Counted from the stretch's first letter, positions 54,007 through 63,906 are shown. The stretch is DNA of 64,000 bases from Maratus speciosus (GCA_963932465.1 OZ010799.1:284280083-284344082), one strand, 5' to 3'. Translations and numbers: made by a program. The notes: generated from the sequence alone by a model not told the origin.

Positions 54007-55864
54007 TACATACAAAATATTTTGAACGCATTTCATTAAAATCTTAATAAAATTTTCAATATTTTTATCTCAAATTTAAAATTTATGTTTAGATTTGAAT
54101 GATTATAGAGGGTTTGGATACGATTTGAATCTCCTTTTACATTTTTTAATCGTCTTATAATGTTTTAAATAATAGAAGAAACGGGCCAAAAAACAGGCTA
54201 GTATTTAACCCTTTATGTACTGAATTATGAATTCATGAAAATTTCATCTTCTAAACCATTTTTCATGAATTTTTGAACTACATTAGAAAATGTACATAAT
54301 CATTTAATAAATTTTAGAAGAATTTCTAAAGGTATGAAGTGTTTATGAGGATTCATTAAATTTGAATTTATAGGGATTTTGTGCAATATTTATAATCCCA
54401 CACAAATCTTTTAAATATTTTTCTTAGTATTTTGTAGAATTAAAAAATGTACAAATAGAATGTTCTTACAATAGAAATATTTCCGAATTGAAAAATCCCC
54501 CCCCCCCCCCCCCGCCCCTGCCCAACGCCAGGAAAGCTGAAAAGATGCAAAGGCAAAAGAAATCTTCCTTTTTAAAAATACTTTTGATTTACGTACTTTT
54601 GAGTTTTGAGGAACCGAAATCTTTTCATGGTATGTGAAATTTCAATTATCCCATTCCCAGTTCTTCATTAACCCCTTAACGGTCGCTTGATATTTGGAAA
54701 AACCATCAAAAAAGTACCATTTTTTTTATTACAGAAATTGAATAATTATAAGATTTCGATATAAAATATGCAATTAGCTTTTTTTTTTTTTTTTAAGGCG
54801 AAAAAAAAGATGTTATAGAACAAATTCAAATTTGTGGAAAAGCCATCATGCGAGAATGCTGTGTTTTAATGTTTGTTTTACGTCATACAAATTAATGCAA
54901 ATAAAACCTTTATTTTTCACATCTTAGATCTTCATTTATCATCATCAAACAAATTTTTACTAACAGTATTTGAAATAATATAATGTACATTAAATTTTGA
55001 TTATTAAGAATTTTTTTGAACGCGATATATTTCGAAACATGCAATACAAAGTTAAACTTACACTAAGTGCATACTTACACTAAGAATTAAGCATTTCTAT
55101 TTATTTATTTACTGATGCAATACAAAGTCCAACATCACAATTAGCGCCAAAAATCAAATTCAAACGTTAATATTCAAAGATACGCATAATAATGATTTTT
55201 TCTATTTTAAGATTTTGTTTCTTTAATAAAATTCAAGTGTAAATATGGTTCTTATGACGTAATTTTCCTGCTTTTAACATGTAATCATTTAATTCTAATT
55301 TTAAAGTTTTTTTCTGTTTGTAATAGTCACGTGTAAATAAGTTTTTAATTTGAAGTAAACATTATTGTTTGCGCTGTTTATACAATTGGCAACAGTTTAA
55401 ATTAATAACATTTTCTAAAATTTGTAAAAAATATCTCTCGAAATACTGAAAATTTGAATTTAAAATAGAATTAAAACCTCAAAAATTGAGTCAAATAAGA
55501 AAAATAAATGCAATCTGCACACCGGTAACTTATAACGTATAAAATGATCGAAAAATGATTAAATTCTCATGTATAGTACATTTTTAATGGAACGATTTTG
55601 TCCAAATTTAGCATTAAATATCTCTTAAAATAATTCTTCGATTTGAAAACTGTCTACATCAGCGTGTTTATCAAACATTTCTCTACAATACCACCGATTT
55701 TCATATTTTTGTATGCAACAGTGTTTTTAATATTAACGATGAAAGGTCATGCTTAAGCATTCAAACTGGATACCGATCTACCCGGAATATCGACGCATAT
55801 TTTCATTGGTCTATTTCCAAATCAATTTTATATATATATATAGAGAATATTTATATATACGTAT
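54007..55864. other. Non-coding A+T-rich stretch
   Basis: Contains a C-run at about 54498-54513 and A/T runs. No gene or repeat is recognised. Confidence 0.4.
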
Positions 55865-56215
55865 TTATGTTTGGGTATATCAGTATTATTGCTACACAAA
55901 AAATTTGAACATTAGGATCATAATTTCAGAAGTTATAAATAAAAATATCAAAATGTAATTTAACATTAGAAACACTAAATTTTGAATGTTTATAATTGAA
56001 AAACTTATCATTCAAATGACTTGAAATTTGGTGTCTAGGCATAGTTTGAACCAAAGTTTTGAAATATTTAATTAAAATATGATATTGCTATTGAAAAAAA
56101 TGAAGTTTGGATTCGTTTTAATATGTAGATGGCCCCCTAAGCGAATTTTATATACGAATTTTAAAAGTAGACTTCATTTCCAATCGTTCGGTACCAGTAA
56201 CTTTCGTGTGCGAAA
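55865..56215 (+). mobile_element. Family M element, truncated right half (copy 3)
   Basis: From TTTATGTTTGGGTATATCAG to CGGTACCAGTAACTTTCGTG this follows the right half of copies 1 and 2, but both the left half and the last ~50 bp with the CAGT end are missing. The 5' break joins a (TA)n-like tract at about 55829-55850. Confidence 0.75.
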
Positions 56216-56257
56216 TTTGACTTTCCATAAGACTTTTAGCATTAGTGTGAAATCCTG

Positions 56258-56299
56258 CAATTTCATTGGCTATCGCTTCACCGATAGCCAATGAAATTG
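56258..56299. repeat. Perfect 18-bp-arm hairpin
   Basis: CAATTTCATTGGCTATCG (56258-56275) is followed by the loop CTTCAC and its exact reverse complement (56282-56299). No element ends are seen next to it. Confidence 0.9.
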
Positions 56300-56391
56300 A
56301 ACGGAACTTCTTTCCCTGAAAGGACTAGTACAAGAGTAAAATACTGGGTAAAGCCCGCATATGGTATTTTGGTATCTTGAAGCGTATGAAT

Positions 56392-56483
56392 GATCTAGCC
56401 CAGTGGTCAAGACTCGGGCTGGTTAAGATGTTGCATTTGTAATCCTAAAGTTGCGTGTTCTGTCCTTTCGCTGGCGTTTTCAC
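56392..56483 (+). pseudogene. Degenerate tRNA-Thr(UGU)-like sequence or SINE head
   Basis: TAGCCCAGTGGTCAAGAC is a good A-box-like D arm (GCCC pairs with GGGC). TTTGTAA fits an anticodon loop with UGU. GTTGCGTGTTCTGTCCTTTC-GCTGG resembles the variable/T-arm of metazoan tRNA-Thr (GTTCGATCC mutated to GTTCTGTCC). Extra bases separate the D and anticodon arms. It is a relic or SINE head, not a functional tRNA. Confidence 0.45.
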
Positions 56484-56489
56484 TTTTTA

Positions 56490-57035
56490 GGTGCGTTCGT
56501 AATTATATAAATACGTAGCACCTATAGTCGTCGTTCAGCCCGTCCGTCTGTCCGTCCGTCTGTCTGTCCGCATATAACCGAGCAAAAACTACCCAACCGA
56601 ATGGTCTGAAATTTTTAATATATGATTGTTGCAAAATTTTGTCGAGCCATTTCAAATTTTATGAAAATCGGATGTATACTTTAATTACAGGGACAGTCAA
56701 AAGTTTTTCTTTACATTACAGCCAATGGGCAAAATTATTACAAGTGCATTTTAATGATGTTACAGCCTTCCAAATGGTCTGAAATTTTAAAGATATAATT
56801 GTTGCAAACTTTTGTCGAGCCATTTCAAATTTTAGGAAAATCGGATGTATAGTTTAATTACAGGACAGTCAAAAGTGTTCCGTTACATTACGGGGAATGG
56901 GAAAAAAATTATTGGAAGTGCATTTTTATGATGTTGCAGACTATGCACTTTATGAAGTGCAAAAAAAATATACATTCAGTACAATATGGGGTGCAAAAAA
57001 TAATTATAAAACTAGTTATAGTACGAACGCACCTC
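56490..57035. repeat. GTGCGTTCGTA repeat, copy 1
   Basis: AGGTGCGTTCGTAATTATAT at the left and the inverse end TACGAACGCACCT at 57023-57035 bound about 545 bp. A GTCTGTCC pyrimidine block follows the left end. Two imperfect internal units (CCAAATGGTCTGAAAT..., ...AATTACAGGGACAGTCAAAA) repeat with a period of about 180 bp. The unit continues as GACGAGCAATTTCCAAC beyond the inverted end, also seen in copy 2 (62590-63002). Confidence 0.7.
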
Positions 57036-57083
57036 ATTTGCCACGTTTGACGAGCAATTTCCAACTTGTTAAGAATTTTGTTT

Positions 57084-57512
57084 TGATTTTTATTAAGTCA
57101 GTCAGTTAAAATCAGTCGATCTTTATTACCAGTTTTTTTTGTAATTTTTTTAATCAATTAGATTTTTTAAAATAAATTTAAATAATTAAATTAAAAAATT
57201 CATTTAATCTATTTTTTAATAATTAAAGTAAACATTTATTAAAATGCAATAATAAATCTCCTAGGCTTACATTAAAAGTATTTTCATGTAAGAACTTAAT
57301 AAAGTTCTGATCATTTTAAATTTATCTGTTACTTAGTTTGCTTTGAAAAGTTTTTATCGTAAATATTATACAGATAATTAAATTTTAAAATTCATATGAC
57401 TTATAGGGTATTTTTCTAATAAAAAAATTTCTTTAATAATTAAAGAGTAATAATAATATTTTCTGAAGTCAGTTAGTTAAAATCAATTGATCTTTATTAC
57501 GAGTTCCGTTGT

Positions 57513-57563
<51 letters not shown>

Positions 57564-57721
57564 TCAATTAGATATTTTTAAATAAATTTAAATAATTAAA
57601 TTGAAAAAATCATTTAATCTATTTTTTAATAATTAAAGTAAACATTTATTAAAATGCAATATTAAATCTCCTAGGCTTACATTAAAAGTATTTTCACGTT
57701 AGATTTTTATAAAGTTCTGAT
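57084..57721 (+). repeat. Direct duplication of ~215-bp A+T-rich unit with 48-T run
   Basis: AAATCAGTCGATCTTTATTA... at about 57109 to TAAAGTTCTGATC (57312) is repeated from AAATCAATTGATCTTTATTA (57479) to TAAAGTTCTGATC (57722). Landmarks TCTATTTTTTAATAATTAAA and AATCTCCTAGGCTTACATTA are identical. The second unit has expanded its T-run to about 48 bases (57515-57562). Confidence 0.85.
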
Positions 57722-57787
57722 CGTATCATTCGGGCGTTGCCATTAAACAAGTAACAAATAATCGCGATTTCTGTGCCACGTATGATA

Positions 57788-57857
57788 GCGTAGCCGGGAA
57801 TCGAACCCGGGTCCCTGGAATAGATCTCCAGTGCTCTACCACTAAACCACAAAGACG
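57788..57857 (-). repeat. tRNA-derived SINE head, minus-strand copy
   Basis: On the minus strand GTGGTTTAGTGGTAGAGC is a full A box/D arm, CTGGA-GATCTAT-TCCAG an anticodon-like arm, and CCCGGG-TTCGATTCCCGG an intact B box/T arm. Both pol III promoter boxes look usable. Acceptor pairing is poor and the loop lacks the usual T33, so it is tRNA-derived rather than a tRNA gene. TGCCAGGCTGGACAT precedes it, as in the copy at 58197. Confidence 0.7.
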
Positions 57858-57907
57858 ATGTCCAGCCTGGCATTTCTCACTTATATAAGTCAGTAAGGCT
57901 GCAACCA

Positions 57908-58012
57908 CAGCCTTACTGACCAGGGACCCGGGTTCGATTCCCGGCTTGGACATTTTTCACTAAGTTGGTTTACGCTTTGTTAGCATTGTGATAATTCACA
58001 TCAGTAATATTC
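57908..58012 (+). repeat. SINE copy with internal deletion
   Basis: CAGCCTTACTGAC is joined directly to CAGGGACCCGGGTTCGATTC, then CCGGCTTGGACATTTTTCAC and TTACGCTTTGTTAGCATTGT. Compared with 58162-58321 it lacks about 57 bases including the A box. The flank GATAATTCACATCAGTAATA is the same in both. Confidence 0.75.
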
Positions 58013-58151
58013 AATAATTTCAAGCGTAATTTCACTGCTGAAAAGTAGTCGAAAAATTAATTAAAATTGTATATTCACCGATGCTGGGTTTGTTTGCGTC
58101 TCATGTTACGCCGCTAGGAATGCGTGCTCATGAAGACTTCTCCATCTTGTG

Positions 58152-58321
58152 CTGCGGTTGCAGCCTTACTGACTTATATAAGTGAGCAATGCCAGGCTGG
58201 ACATAGTGGTAGAGCACTGGAGATCTATTCCAGGGACCCGGGTTCGATTCCCGGCTTGGACATTTTTCACTAAGTTAGTTTACGCTTTGTTAGCATTGTG
58301 ATAATTCACATCAGTAATATT
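58152..58321 (+). repeat. tRNA-derived SINE, plus-strand copy
   Basis: GTTGCAGCCTTACTGACTTA precedes the tRNA-like part (58197-58263: ATAGTGGTAGAGCACTGGAG, then GGGTTCGATTCCCGGCTTGG), followed by a T-run terminator at 58263-58267 and TTAGTTTACGCTTTGTTAGC. It lacks 13 bases of the D arm present in the minus-strand copy. With 57788-57900 it forms an inverted pair through GCAGCCTTACTGACTTATAT. Confidence 0.75.
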
Positions 58322-58640
58322 TATTGATTAATTTATTTAAAGGTTTTAATTTTTAAGTTCATTTCAGGGAGATTTTGTCTTTAATGAAATTGTGGCTGCT
58401 GTTTTTATATTTTAGTATTAATATAGTATAAAAGTATGAATTTTAAATAGTTTTACGTAGATTGCTAGCGGTAAAATACGAATATTATATTTTTATTCGA
58501 TAAGATTTATTTATTTTTTATTTTTTTTGAGTAATATCGAACTTTTTTCCATTTAATTTTCTTAATTGAAACATCTTTTCTCTGTGTTAATTTAAAGTAT
58601 ATTTTAAATGTGAATATTTATTTAGAAACGACTTTATAAA
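58322..58640. other. Non-coding A+T-rich stretch
   Basis: Nothing is recognised between the SINE copy and the palindrome at 58641. Confidence 0.4.
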
Positions 58641-58699
58641 TATCACAATACTAAAATATTTATTTGCTTAAAAGATGTTATAAAAACACATTAAAAGTA

Positions 58700-58762
58700 A
58701 ATTAAAATCTATATTGGCATGTTTCAACTCTTTTACTGAGTCCTCATCAGAATGTATAACAG
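58700..58762 (-). ncRNA. Hammerhead-ribozyme-like motif, left arm
   Basis: On the minus strand CTGATGA (58750-58744) is followed by GGACTC, loop AGTAAAA, GAGTT, then GAAAC (58725-58721) and ATGCCAATATA. Stem II forms GACTC/GAGTT with one bulged G. The short stem III (ACAT/ATAT) has a C-A mismatch in this copy. The predicted cut would fall after ATATA, between 58710 and 58709. Confidence 0.45.
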
Positions 58763-59000
58763 AAAATTACAAATACAATGCATATGAAAAATGGAAAAAA
58801 AATTTCCATATCTTTCGTATTTTCTCTATATTATCTTTTCGTATCCCGAATTTATGGGTTGAATGGTTGGACAACTTATGGCGTCGCGACATAGAGGGAA
58901 CACGTGCGATCGCGAAAATGTAGGGCGCGTTACATGATTACTTGTTTTTATTCGATTACTTTTTTCCATTTTTCATATCCATTGTATTTGTAATTTTCTG

Positions 59001-59058
59001 TTATACATTCTGATGATGACTCAGTAAAAGAGTTGAAACATGTCAATGTAGATTTTAA
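59001..59058 (+). ncRNA. Hammerhead-ribozyme-like motif, right arm
   Basis: CTGATGA (59010-59016) and GAAA (59035-59038) flank stem II GACTC/GAGTT (loop AGTAAAA, one bulged T before the stem). ACAT-GTCA-ATGT then forms a short four-pair stem III, and the next A (59050) is the expected cleavage-site base. The conserved core residues are all present. Stem I pairing (TACATT with GATTTTA) is weak, as in some Penelope-type hammerheads that act as dimers. Activity is unproven. Confidence 0.5.
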
Positions 59059-59118
59059 TTTAATTTAATGTATTTTTATAATGTTTTTTAAGCAAATAAA
59101 TATTTTAATATTGTGATA

Positions 59119-59587
59119 TGGTTATTAGTGGACGTAGTTTTGGCTTATTACTCGCACTTATTTACATTTGCAACTTCATAAATTCAACTTTATTTAATTT
59201 TATTTAACTTTAAAATATAAATTGTGAGTACTTTTGAATGAATGAGGAAAGTAATTGTTATTTATTTTTAAATTCGAAATTTTGCCTTTTTTAATTAAAT
59301 TAGCAATCTTAATTTATAGAATTTTTTGTTTTTCATTTTTAAAATAAATTTGGATTTATTATTAACAGAGCCAATACGCATGCGTGCTAGGAATGAACGG
59401 AATTTCTCCATCTTTTTTAGACGTTCGAGGAGAATTCACGGATAAAACATGTTTTGTAGGAGTACGGAAGTTATTTGTAAAAAATGATAAATAATTTAGT
59501 GTGTATTGATGAGTTTTTCTGACAGTGTATGAAATAGTAAAAGATCATTAAAATACACTGTAAGTTATTTTTTGCTATACAGCAAAA
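59119..59587. other. Non-coding stretch
   Basis: A+T-rich. TTTTTCTGACAGTGTA at 59515 matches the end of the ACACTGT-type element at 48722, and a lone ACACTGTAAGTTATTTTTTG end lies at 59558. No gene. Confidence 0.4.
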
Positions 59588-59589
59588 TA

Positions 59590-60414
59590 CAGAGGCTGTT
59601 CGCGCATTTTTTAGACGATTTTGGTTAGTGGTAATAAGAAATCGCTTGCTGCAAAAGAAATAATTGCAATTGTACTATGTTTTTAAAAGTCAAAATTATC
59701 GTCTGCTACTTGAGATTTTTGTTTTCATTCAAAATGGCGTTTTTAACGAAGCAGTGGTTCGAAGGCTATATTTAAGCTCTTTCCGAAGAGAAATGTTCAT
59801 ATTCCGTTATCCAAAAACTATGATAATGAACAAAAATGGAAAACAATTGTCACAATAGATGAATTATGGATGTTTTTAAATAATTGCAGCAAAAATAGAG
59901 CCATTTATTATCATAAAAGGGGGAGAAAAAATTTAAGTACATGGTTCAAAGTGTCGAAAGAAAGTTTTTCTAAGGAATTCATGATAGTAGTTGGTTTTTC
60001 ATATAATTGCAAGTTAAAAATAAAGAGAGTGGGAAAAAATGTCAAGTTTAACTCCAAATACTATCAGGAATATATATTATTGTTAATTTTTCTGAATGAA
60101 ATACCATCGCTTTACCCACAGTGCCATCAATCACTGTAAATTTCCTAAAAGAAATGTAACGGAAAACTGGTATCAAGTTCCCTACTAAATCTCCCGATGT
60201 ATCACCTATGGGTTTTTGTGGAAAGCTGTTCAGGAGGAATGGGAAAGAATACCTCTTCTGACACTTCAAAAGGCATTATTATCCTGGAAATAGCGGTGTC
60301 GAAAGATTGTTCAGAATAAAGGCCGTCAAATAACATTTAAAACACAAGAATTTTATGTAATTTAGTTTTGTGAATACAATATACATCGTCTGAAAAATGT
60401 GTGAACAGCTTCTG
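59590..60414 (+). mobile_element. Decayed Tc1/mariner-type element
   Basis: CAGAGGCTGTTCGCGCATTT at 59590 faces the inverse of CAGAAGCTGTTCACACATTT at 60414, flanked by TA (59588-59589 and 60415-60416). The inverted ends match over about 30 bp (to AGACGAT). At 825 bp it is shorter than a full mariner (about 1.2-1.3 kb), so part of the coding region is lost. Confidence 0.8.
59700..60360 (+). pseudogene. Tc1/mariner transposase remnant
   Basis: Fragments in several frames are in the right order: TIVTIDELWM near 59840 (first catalytic aspartate context, TxDE), FSKEFMIVVGFSYNCKLKI, KINSKYYQEYIL-like YYQEYILLLIFLNEIPSLYP near 60056, then KSPDVSPMG near 60190 (third catalytic position context, SPDxSP), LWKAVQEEWERIPLLTLQKA and RCRKIVQNKGRQI. 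At least three frame breaks and the loss of the second acidic residue region show it is dead. Confidence 0.75.
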
Positions 60415-60529
60415 TATAACGGAATACTTTGGTGTGCCCTCTAAACGAACTATGAATGCTACACACTCCGTTTTAAATAGCGAAAATAACATAGTAATAC
60501 TTAATAACATGTATTAATTACATAGAAAT

Positions 60530-62580
60530 CTGAATATATTTAAGCGAGTTAGACCACGGAGAGTAAGACGAATAGACAGACCGAATTATCAAACATATTT
60601 CAGCAAAGTTGGAAAGTGTTTAAAAAATTAAACTTTTCTTCAAAAATAATAAAATTTGTCTTACAGAAACACAATTCTAGATTATTTTTGCTTTGTTTCC
60701 ACTTGATAGCACAAAAAGGTGGAAGAAATTTCAAGCATTAGAATTAAAAAGAAACAGATTATTTACACTTGAGTTAAACAGTTTTTTTTTTTTTAAATAG
60801 TTATGCAATATTAAAAATATTCTAGCATTTCCAGAGTAAATTTAAATTTTTGTGTAAATGTTTAAGTATTCAAAACAAGCTAATTTTAATATTTTGTTAT
60901 CATCCAACCTAAACTTTAGAAACGTTTACCTGTTTTTATATTAATTAATGTAGTTTAAAAACAACAATTAATTCGCGAATCTTTAAGCAAATACAGATGC
61001 TTTCGTTTCAAGGGAAATAAATAAAAGTTGATTTTCTTATTAGTTATAATACAAAAGGCTTTTTAAAATTATGAATTTTTTCAGCATCTTTTTTAATAAA
61101 TAAAACTATGAAATAAACCAAATCTTTCAAAAGTGTTCTCCATTATGCGCATATTTAAAGAAGCTTAAAGTTTTAAACTCATTTTTCTTAAGTCTTTGTT
61201 AATTAAGAGGCAAAGAAATAATCTTGAATTTTTCATTTCAACAACTGATCTGGAAAGTTTTTTAAATACTCGTAATTATTTCAGCCTGTGTTAAAGTGAC
61301 GCCCAATTTATTATTTATCTATTAAACGGGTGTTATTCTTTTTTACTTTCTTCTATCTTTACAAGAAGAAAGTATTGGATTCATGAAAATTATCGAATTC
61401 CGGATTTCGACGGATTTACACGTTTTAGGGGTCAGAGAATCCGAAAAACATGTTTTTACAAAATGTGTGTCTGTGAGTCTGTCTGTCTGTGTGTAACAAA
61501 AATTTTGTAGGCACTCTATCTCAAGAACTAGAATTTAATAAAACGTTATATTCAGTTAGTCCCTGATATAAACTGGCGCTGATTACTTTTTAGTGTAAAT
61601 CGACCAAAAGGTGGCGCTGCTATGCTGCATTTTTCACGATAACCGCTATAGCCATATCTCAAGAACTAATGCACGGATTTTCATAAAACTTCAGATTCCG
61701 TTAGTCCTTGATATAATTTGGAGCTGCTTACTTTTTAGTGTAATTTGCTCAACAGGTGGCGCTGCTATGCGGCCTTATTCATGATTATCTCAAAAGCTCT
61801 ATCTCAAGAACTAATGCACGGATGTTCATCAAACTTCAGATTCTGTTAGTCCTTGACATGAGTCGACGTTTTATACATTTTGGTGTAAATCGCTTAACAG
61901 GTGGCGCTGCTATGCTGCTTTTTTGCGATTTTCGCAATAGCTCTATCTGAAGAACTAATGCTTGGATTTTCAACAAACTTCAGATTCGGGTGTACCTTGA
62001 TATGAATTAGAGCTGTTTCGTTTTTAGTGTAAATAGCCCAACAGGTGGTGGCTGCTAGGCTGCATTTATCACGATTTCCGCAATAACTGTATCTCAAGGA
62101 CAAATGCATCAATTTTCATGGAATTTCAGATTCAGTTAGTCCCTGATATAAATTGGGCTTGGTTAGTTTTTGGAGTAAATCGACCAACAGGTGGCGCTGC
62201 TATGTAGATTTTTTTACGATTTCCGCAATAGTTCTACCTCAAAAACTAATGCATGGATTTTCATCAAACTTCAGATTCAGCTACAACTTGACATAAGTTT
62301 TTTCTGATTAAATATTGTGGTAAATCACCTAACCGGTGACACTGATATGCTTTATTTTTCAGGATATATTAACATGTATGAGATAGAAGAAAGTTCTGGG
62401 ATTGCCACGCCCGACTAGTTTAAACTTTAATAAATATATCTTCTTATAAAAAGGATTTTTGCGTATACTACAATTTCTGTTTTTAAAACTTTTCAACATA
62501 GTTGAAAACTGTTTAGGAATTTGATTTGTCTGTCTGGCCGTCTGGCAGCGCTCTAACTATCGTAAATATACTCTTATGTA
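60530..62580. mobile_element. Block bounded by inverted GAGTATATTTACG repeats
   Basis: The left 120 bp (GAATATATTTAAGCGAGTTA, GACAGACC, GTTGGAAAGTGTT) is inverted at the right (62476-62580), whose minus strand reads GAGTATATTTACGATAGTTA, GAGCGCTGCCAGAC. The same repeat begins the window (1-130). The interior from 60650 to 61500 is A+T-rich; 61511-62370 is a minisatellite. No transposase is seen, so this may be two independent copies in opposite orientation rather than one element. Confidence 0.45.
61511..62370 (+). repeat. ~145-bp minisatellite, about 6 units
   Basis: Each unit contains CTATCTCAAGAACTAATGCA, GGATTTTCATAAAACTTCAG, TTAGTCCTTGATATAA and AACAGGTGGCGCTGCTATGC. GTGGCGCTGC falls at 61611, 61756, 61901, about 62048, 62191 and (decayed) 62336. 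The last unit is most diverged. The array is preceded by TTTCGACGGATTTACACGTT and GTCTGTCTGTGTGTAAC. Units differ by 10-20 percent by eye, so it is older than the 134-bp array. Confidence 0.85.
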
Positions 62581-62589
62581 ATTTTTATG

Positions 62590-63002
62590 TGCGTTCGTAA
62601 TTATATAAATACGTAGCACCTATAGTCGTCGTTCGGTACGTCTGTCCGTCCGCATGTAACAGTGCAAAAACTATCCAACCGAATGGTCTGAAATTTTAAA
62701 TATATAATTGTTGCAAAATTTTGTCGAGTCATTTGAAATTTTATGAAAATAGGATGTATAGTATAATTACAGGGACATTCAAAAGTTTTCCGTTACATTA
62801 CGGCCAGTGAGAAAAATTATTGCAAGTGCATTTTAATGATGTTACTGCCTTTCGAACAGAATGAAATTGATATGCACTTATGAAGTGCACTAAAATAGAC
62901 ATTCAGTACAATATGCGGTGCAAAAAATATTTATAAAACTCGTTATAGTACGAACGTTATAGTAGTCATTTGCCACGTTTGACGAGCAATTTCCAACTTC
63001 TT
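62590..63002. repeat. GTGCGTTCGTA repeat, copy 2
   Basis: GTGCGTTCGTAATTATATAA, AATACGTAGCACCTATAGTC, GTCGTCGTTCGG and CCAACCGAATGGTCTGAAAT match 56491 onward. It has only one internal unit, where copy 1 has two. GACGAGCAATTTCCAACTT ends it. Confidence 0.75.
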
Positions 63003-63450
63003 ATATATTATGAAAGTTTACGATAGAATATTCTGTATTAAAAATGAATTATTTGTGTATACATAATATGTGTAGAATTTGCAGTTCGTTGTGGCACGGA
63101 GAAAATTTCCGTTATGGGGTGATATAGCCTATGGGAATAAACCTCAATTTAATCTTTTAATTTTTTCTTCTTTTAAATTAAGCTTTTTAAAAAGCTCTGA
63201 TGAAGTTAGCACAAAAGGCCGTGTCCGTGAACAGACCTACTTCTATTTTCTCCAGTTTTTAGCATCCAATAACATCACTATTTATTGTAGATCACTACCG
63301 TCGCATGCGACGTCACGTTATTTATTATATGTTTAATAAATAAAATATGCACTATCCTTATATATAAAAAAATCCTGGAGTTGAATGTGTAAAATATTTT
63401 TCTAAGGATTCTAGAAAATCGAAGAAAACTGTGTATTTGAAAACTAATAG
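63003..63450. other. Non-coding stretch
   Basis: No gene is supported. The 85-codon frame at 63079-63336 lacks known motifs. Confidence 0.4.
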
Positions 63451-63618
63451 AGGGTTCGCACGCTCTTAAGCCACGCCCCATATTGTTAGGACTCTACCGC
63501 CAGTATTATTATAAAGATCATTTTCATCACGATTCATTAGCTAGAAGATAGTTTTATGTGATTACTGGTTGAAGAGTCCTTACAAAATGGGGCGTGGCTT
63601 AATAGCGTGGGAACCCTG
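63451..63618. mobile_element. Palindromic MITE (GCGTGGCTTAAT family), copy 2
   Basis: AGGGTTCGCACGCTCTTAA-GCCACGCCCC is mirrored by GGGGCGTGGCTTAATAGCGT-GGGAACCCTG. The centre TAAAGATCATTTTCATCACG and GATTCATTAGCTAGAAGATA corresponds to 32829-32994. A full TIR in this family appears to be CAGGGTTCCCACGC. Confidence 0.85.
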
Positions 63619-63906
63619 TAATAATTTCACATGTTTGCTTCATTGCCAAAAGATGCAGCATAGGATCCGCTTACTTATGAAAAATTTATTCACAGTACCA
63701 AATTGCAAAAATTACAAACTAACAATAATAGCAAAGCTGTGTCATAATTACAAAGCACAACAAATGTTCTAGCACTCCTTTTAGGTAGCTTTCTTTACAA
63801 AAAAGCTACCTATTGCAGCCGTTCGGAGGAAAGCGATTTCAAAAAATTTTGGTATATTTTCATCGATCATGACCCCCAGACCCCGAAACCACCCTCCGTT
63901 CAAAAT

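Larger units (their letters stand above)
58641..59118. mobile_element. Palindromic Penelope-like fragment carrying hammerhead-like motifs
   Basis: Arms 58641-58802 and 58965-59118 are near-perfect reverse complements (TATCACAATACTAAAATATT to ATGAAAAATGGAAAAAA and back). The spacer is about 160 bp. Each arm, read outward from the spacer, contains ATTCTGATGA, a GACTC/GAGTT stem and GAAACATG. The CTGATGA...GAAAC arrangement is the core of a type I hammerhead ribozyme as known from Penelope-like retroelements and retrozymes. No reverse transcriptase is present, so the element assignment is an inference. Confidence 0.55.

Noticed and set aside
57726..57953. 75-codon minus-strand frame
   Set aside because: It runs through the tRNA-derived SINE head; such frames (GTRVRFPAT-like) are typical translations of a B box.
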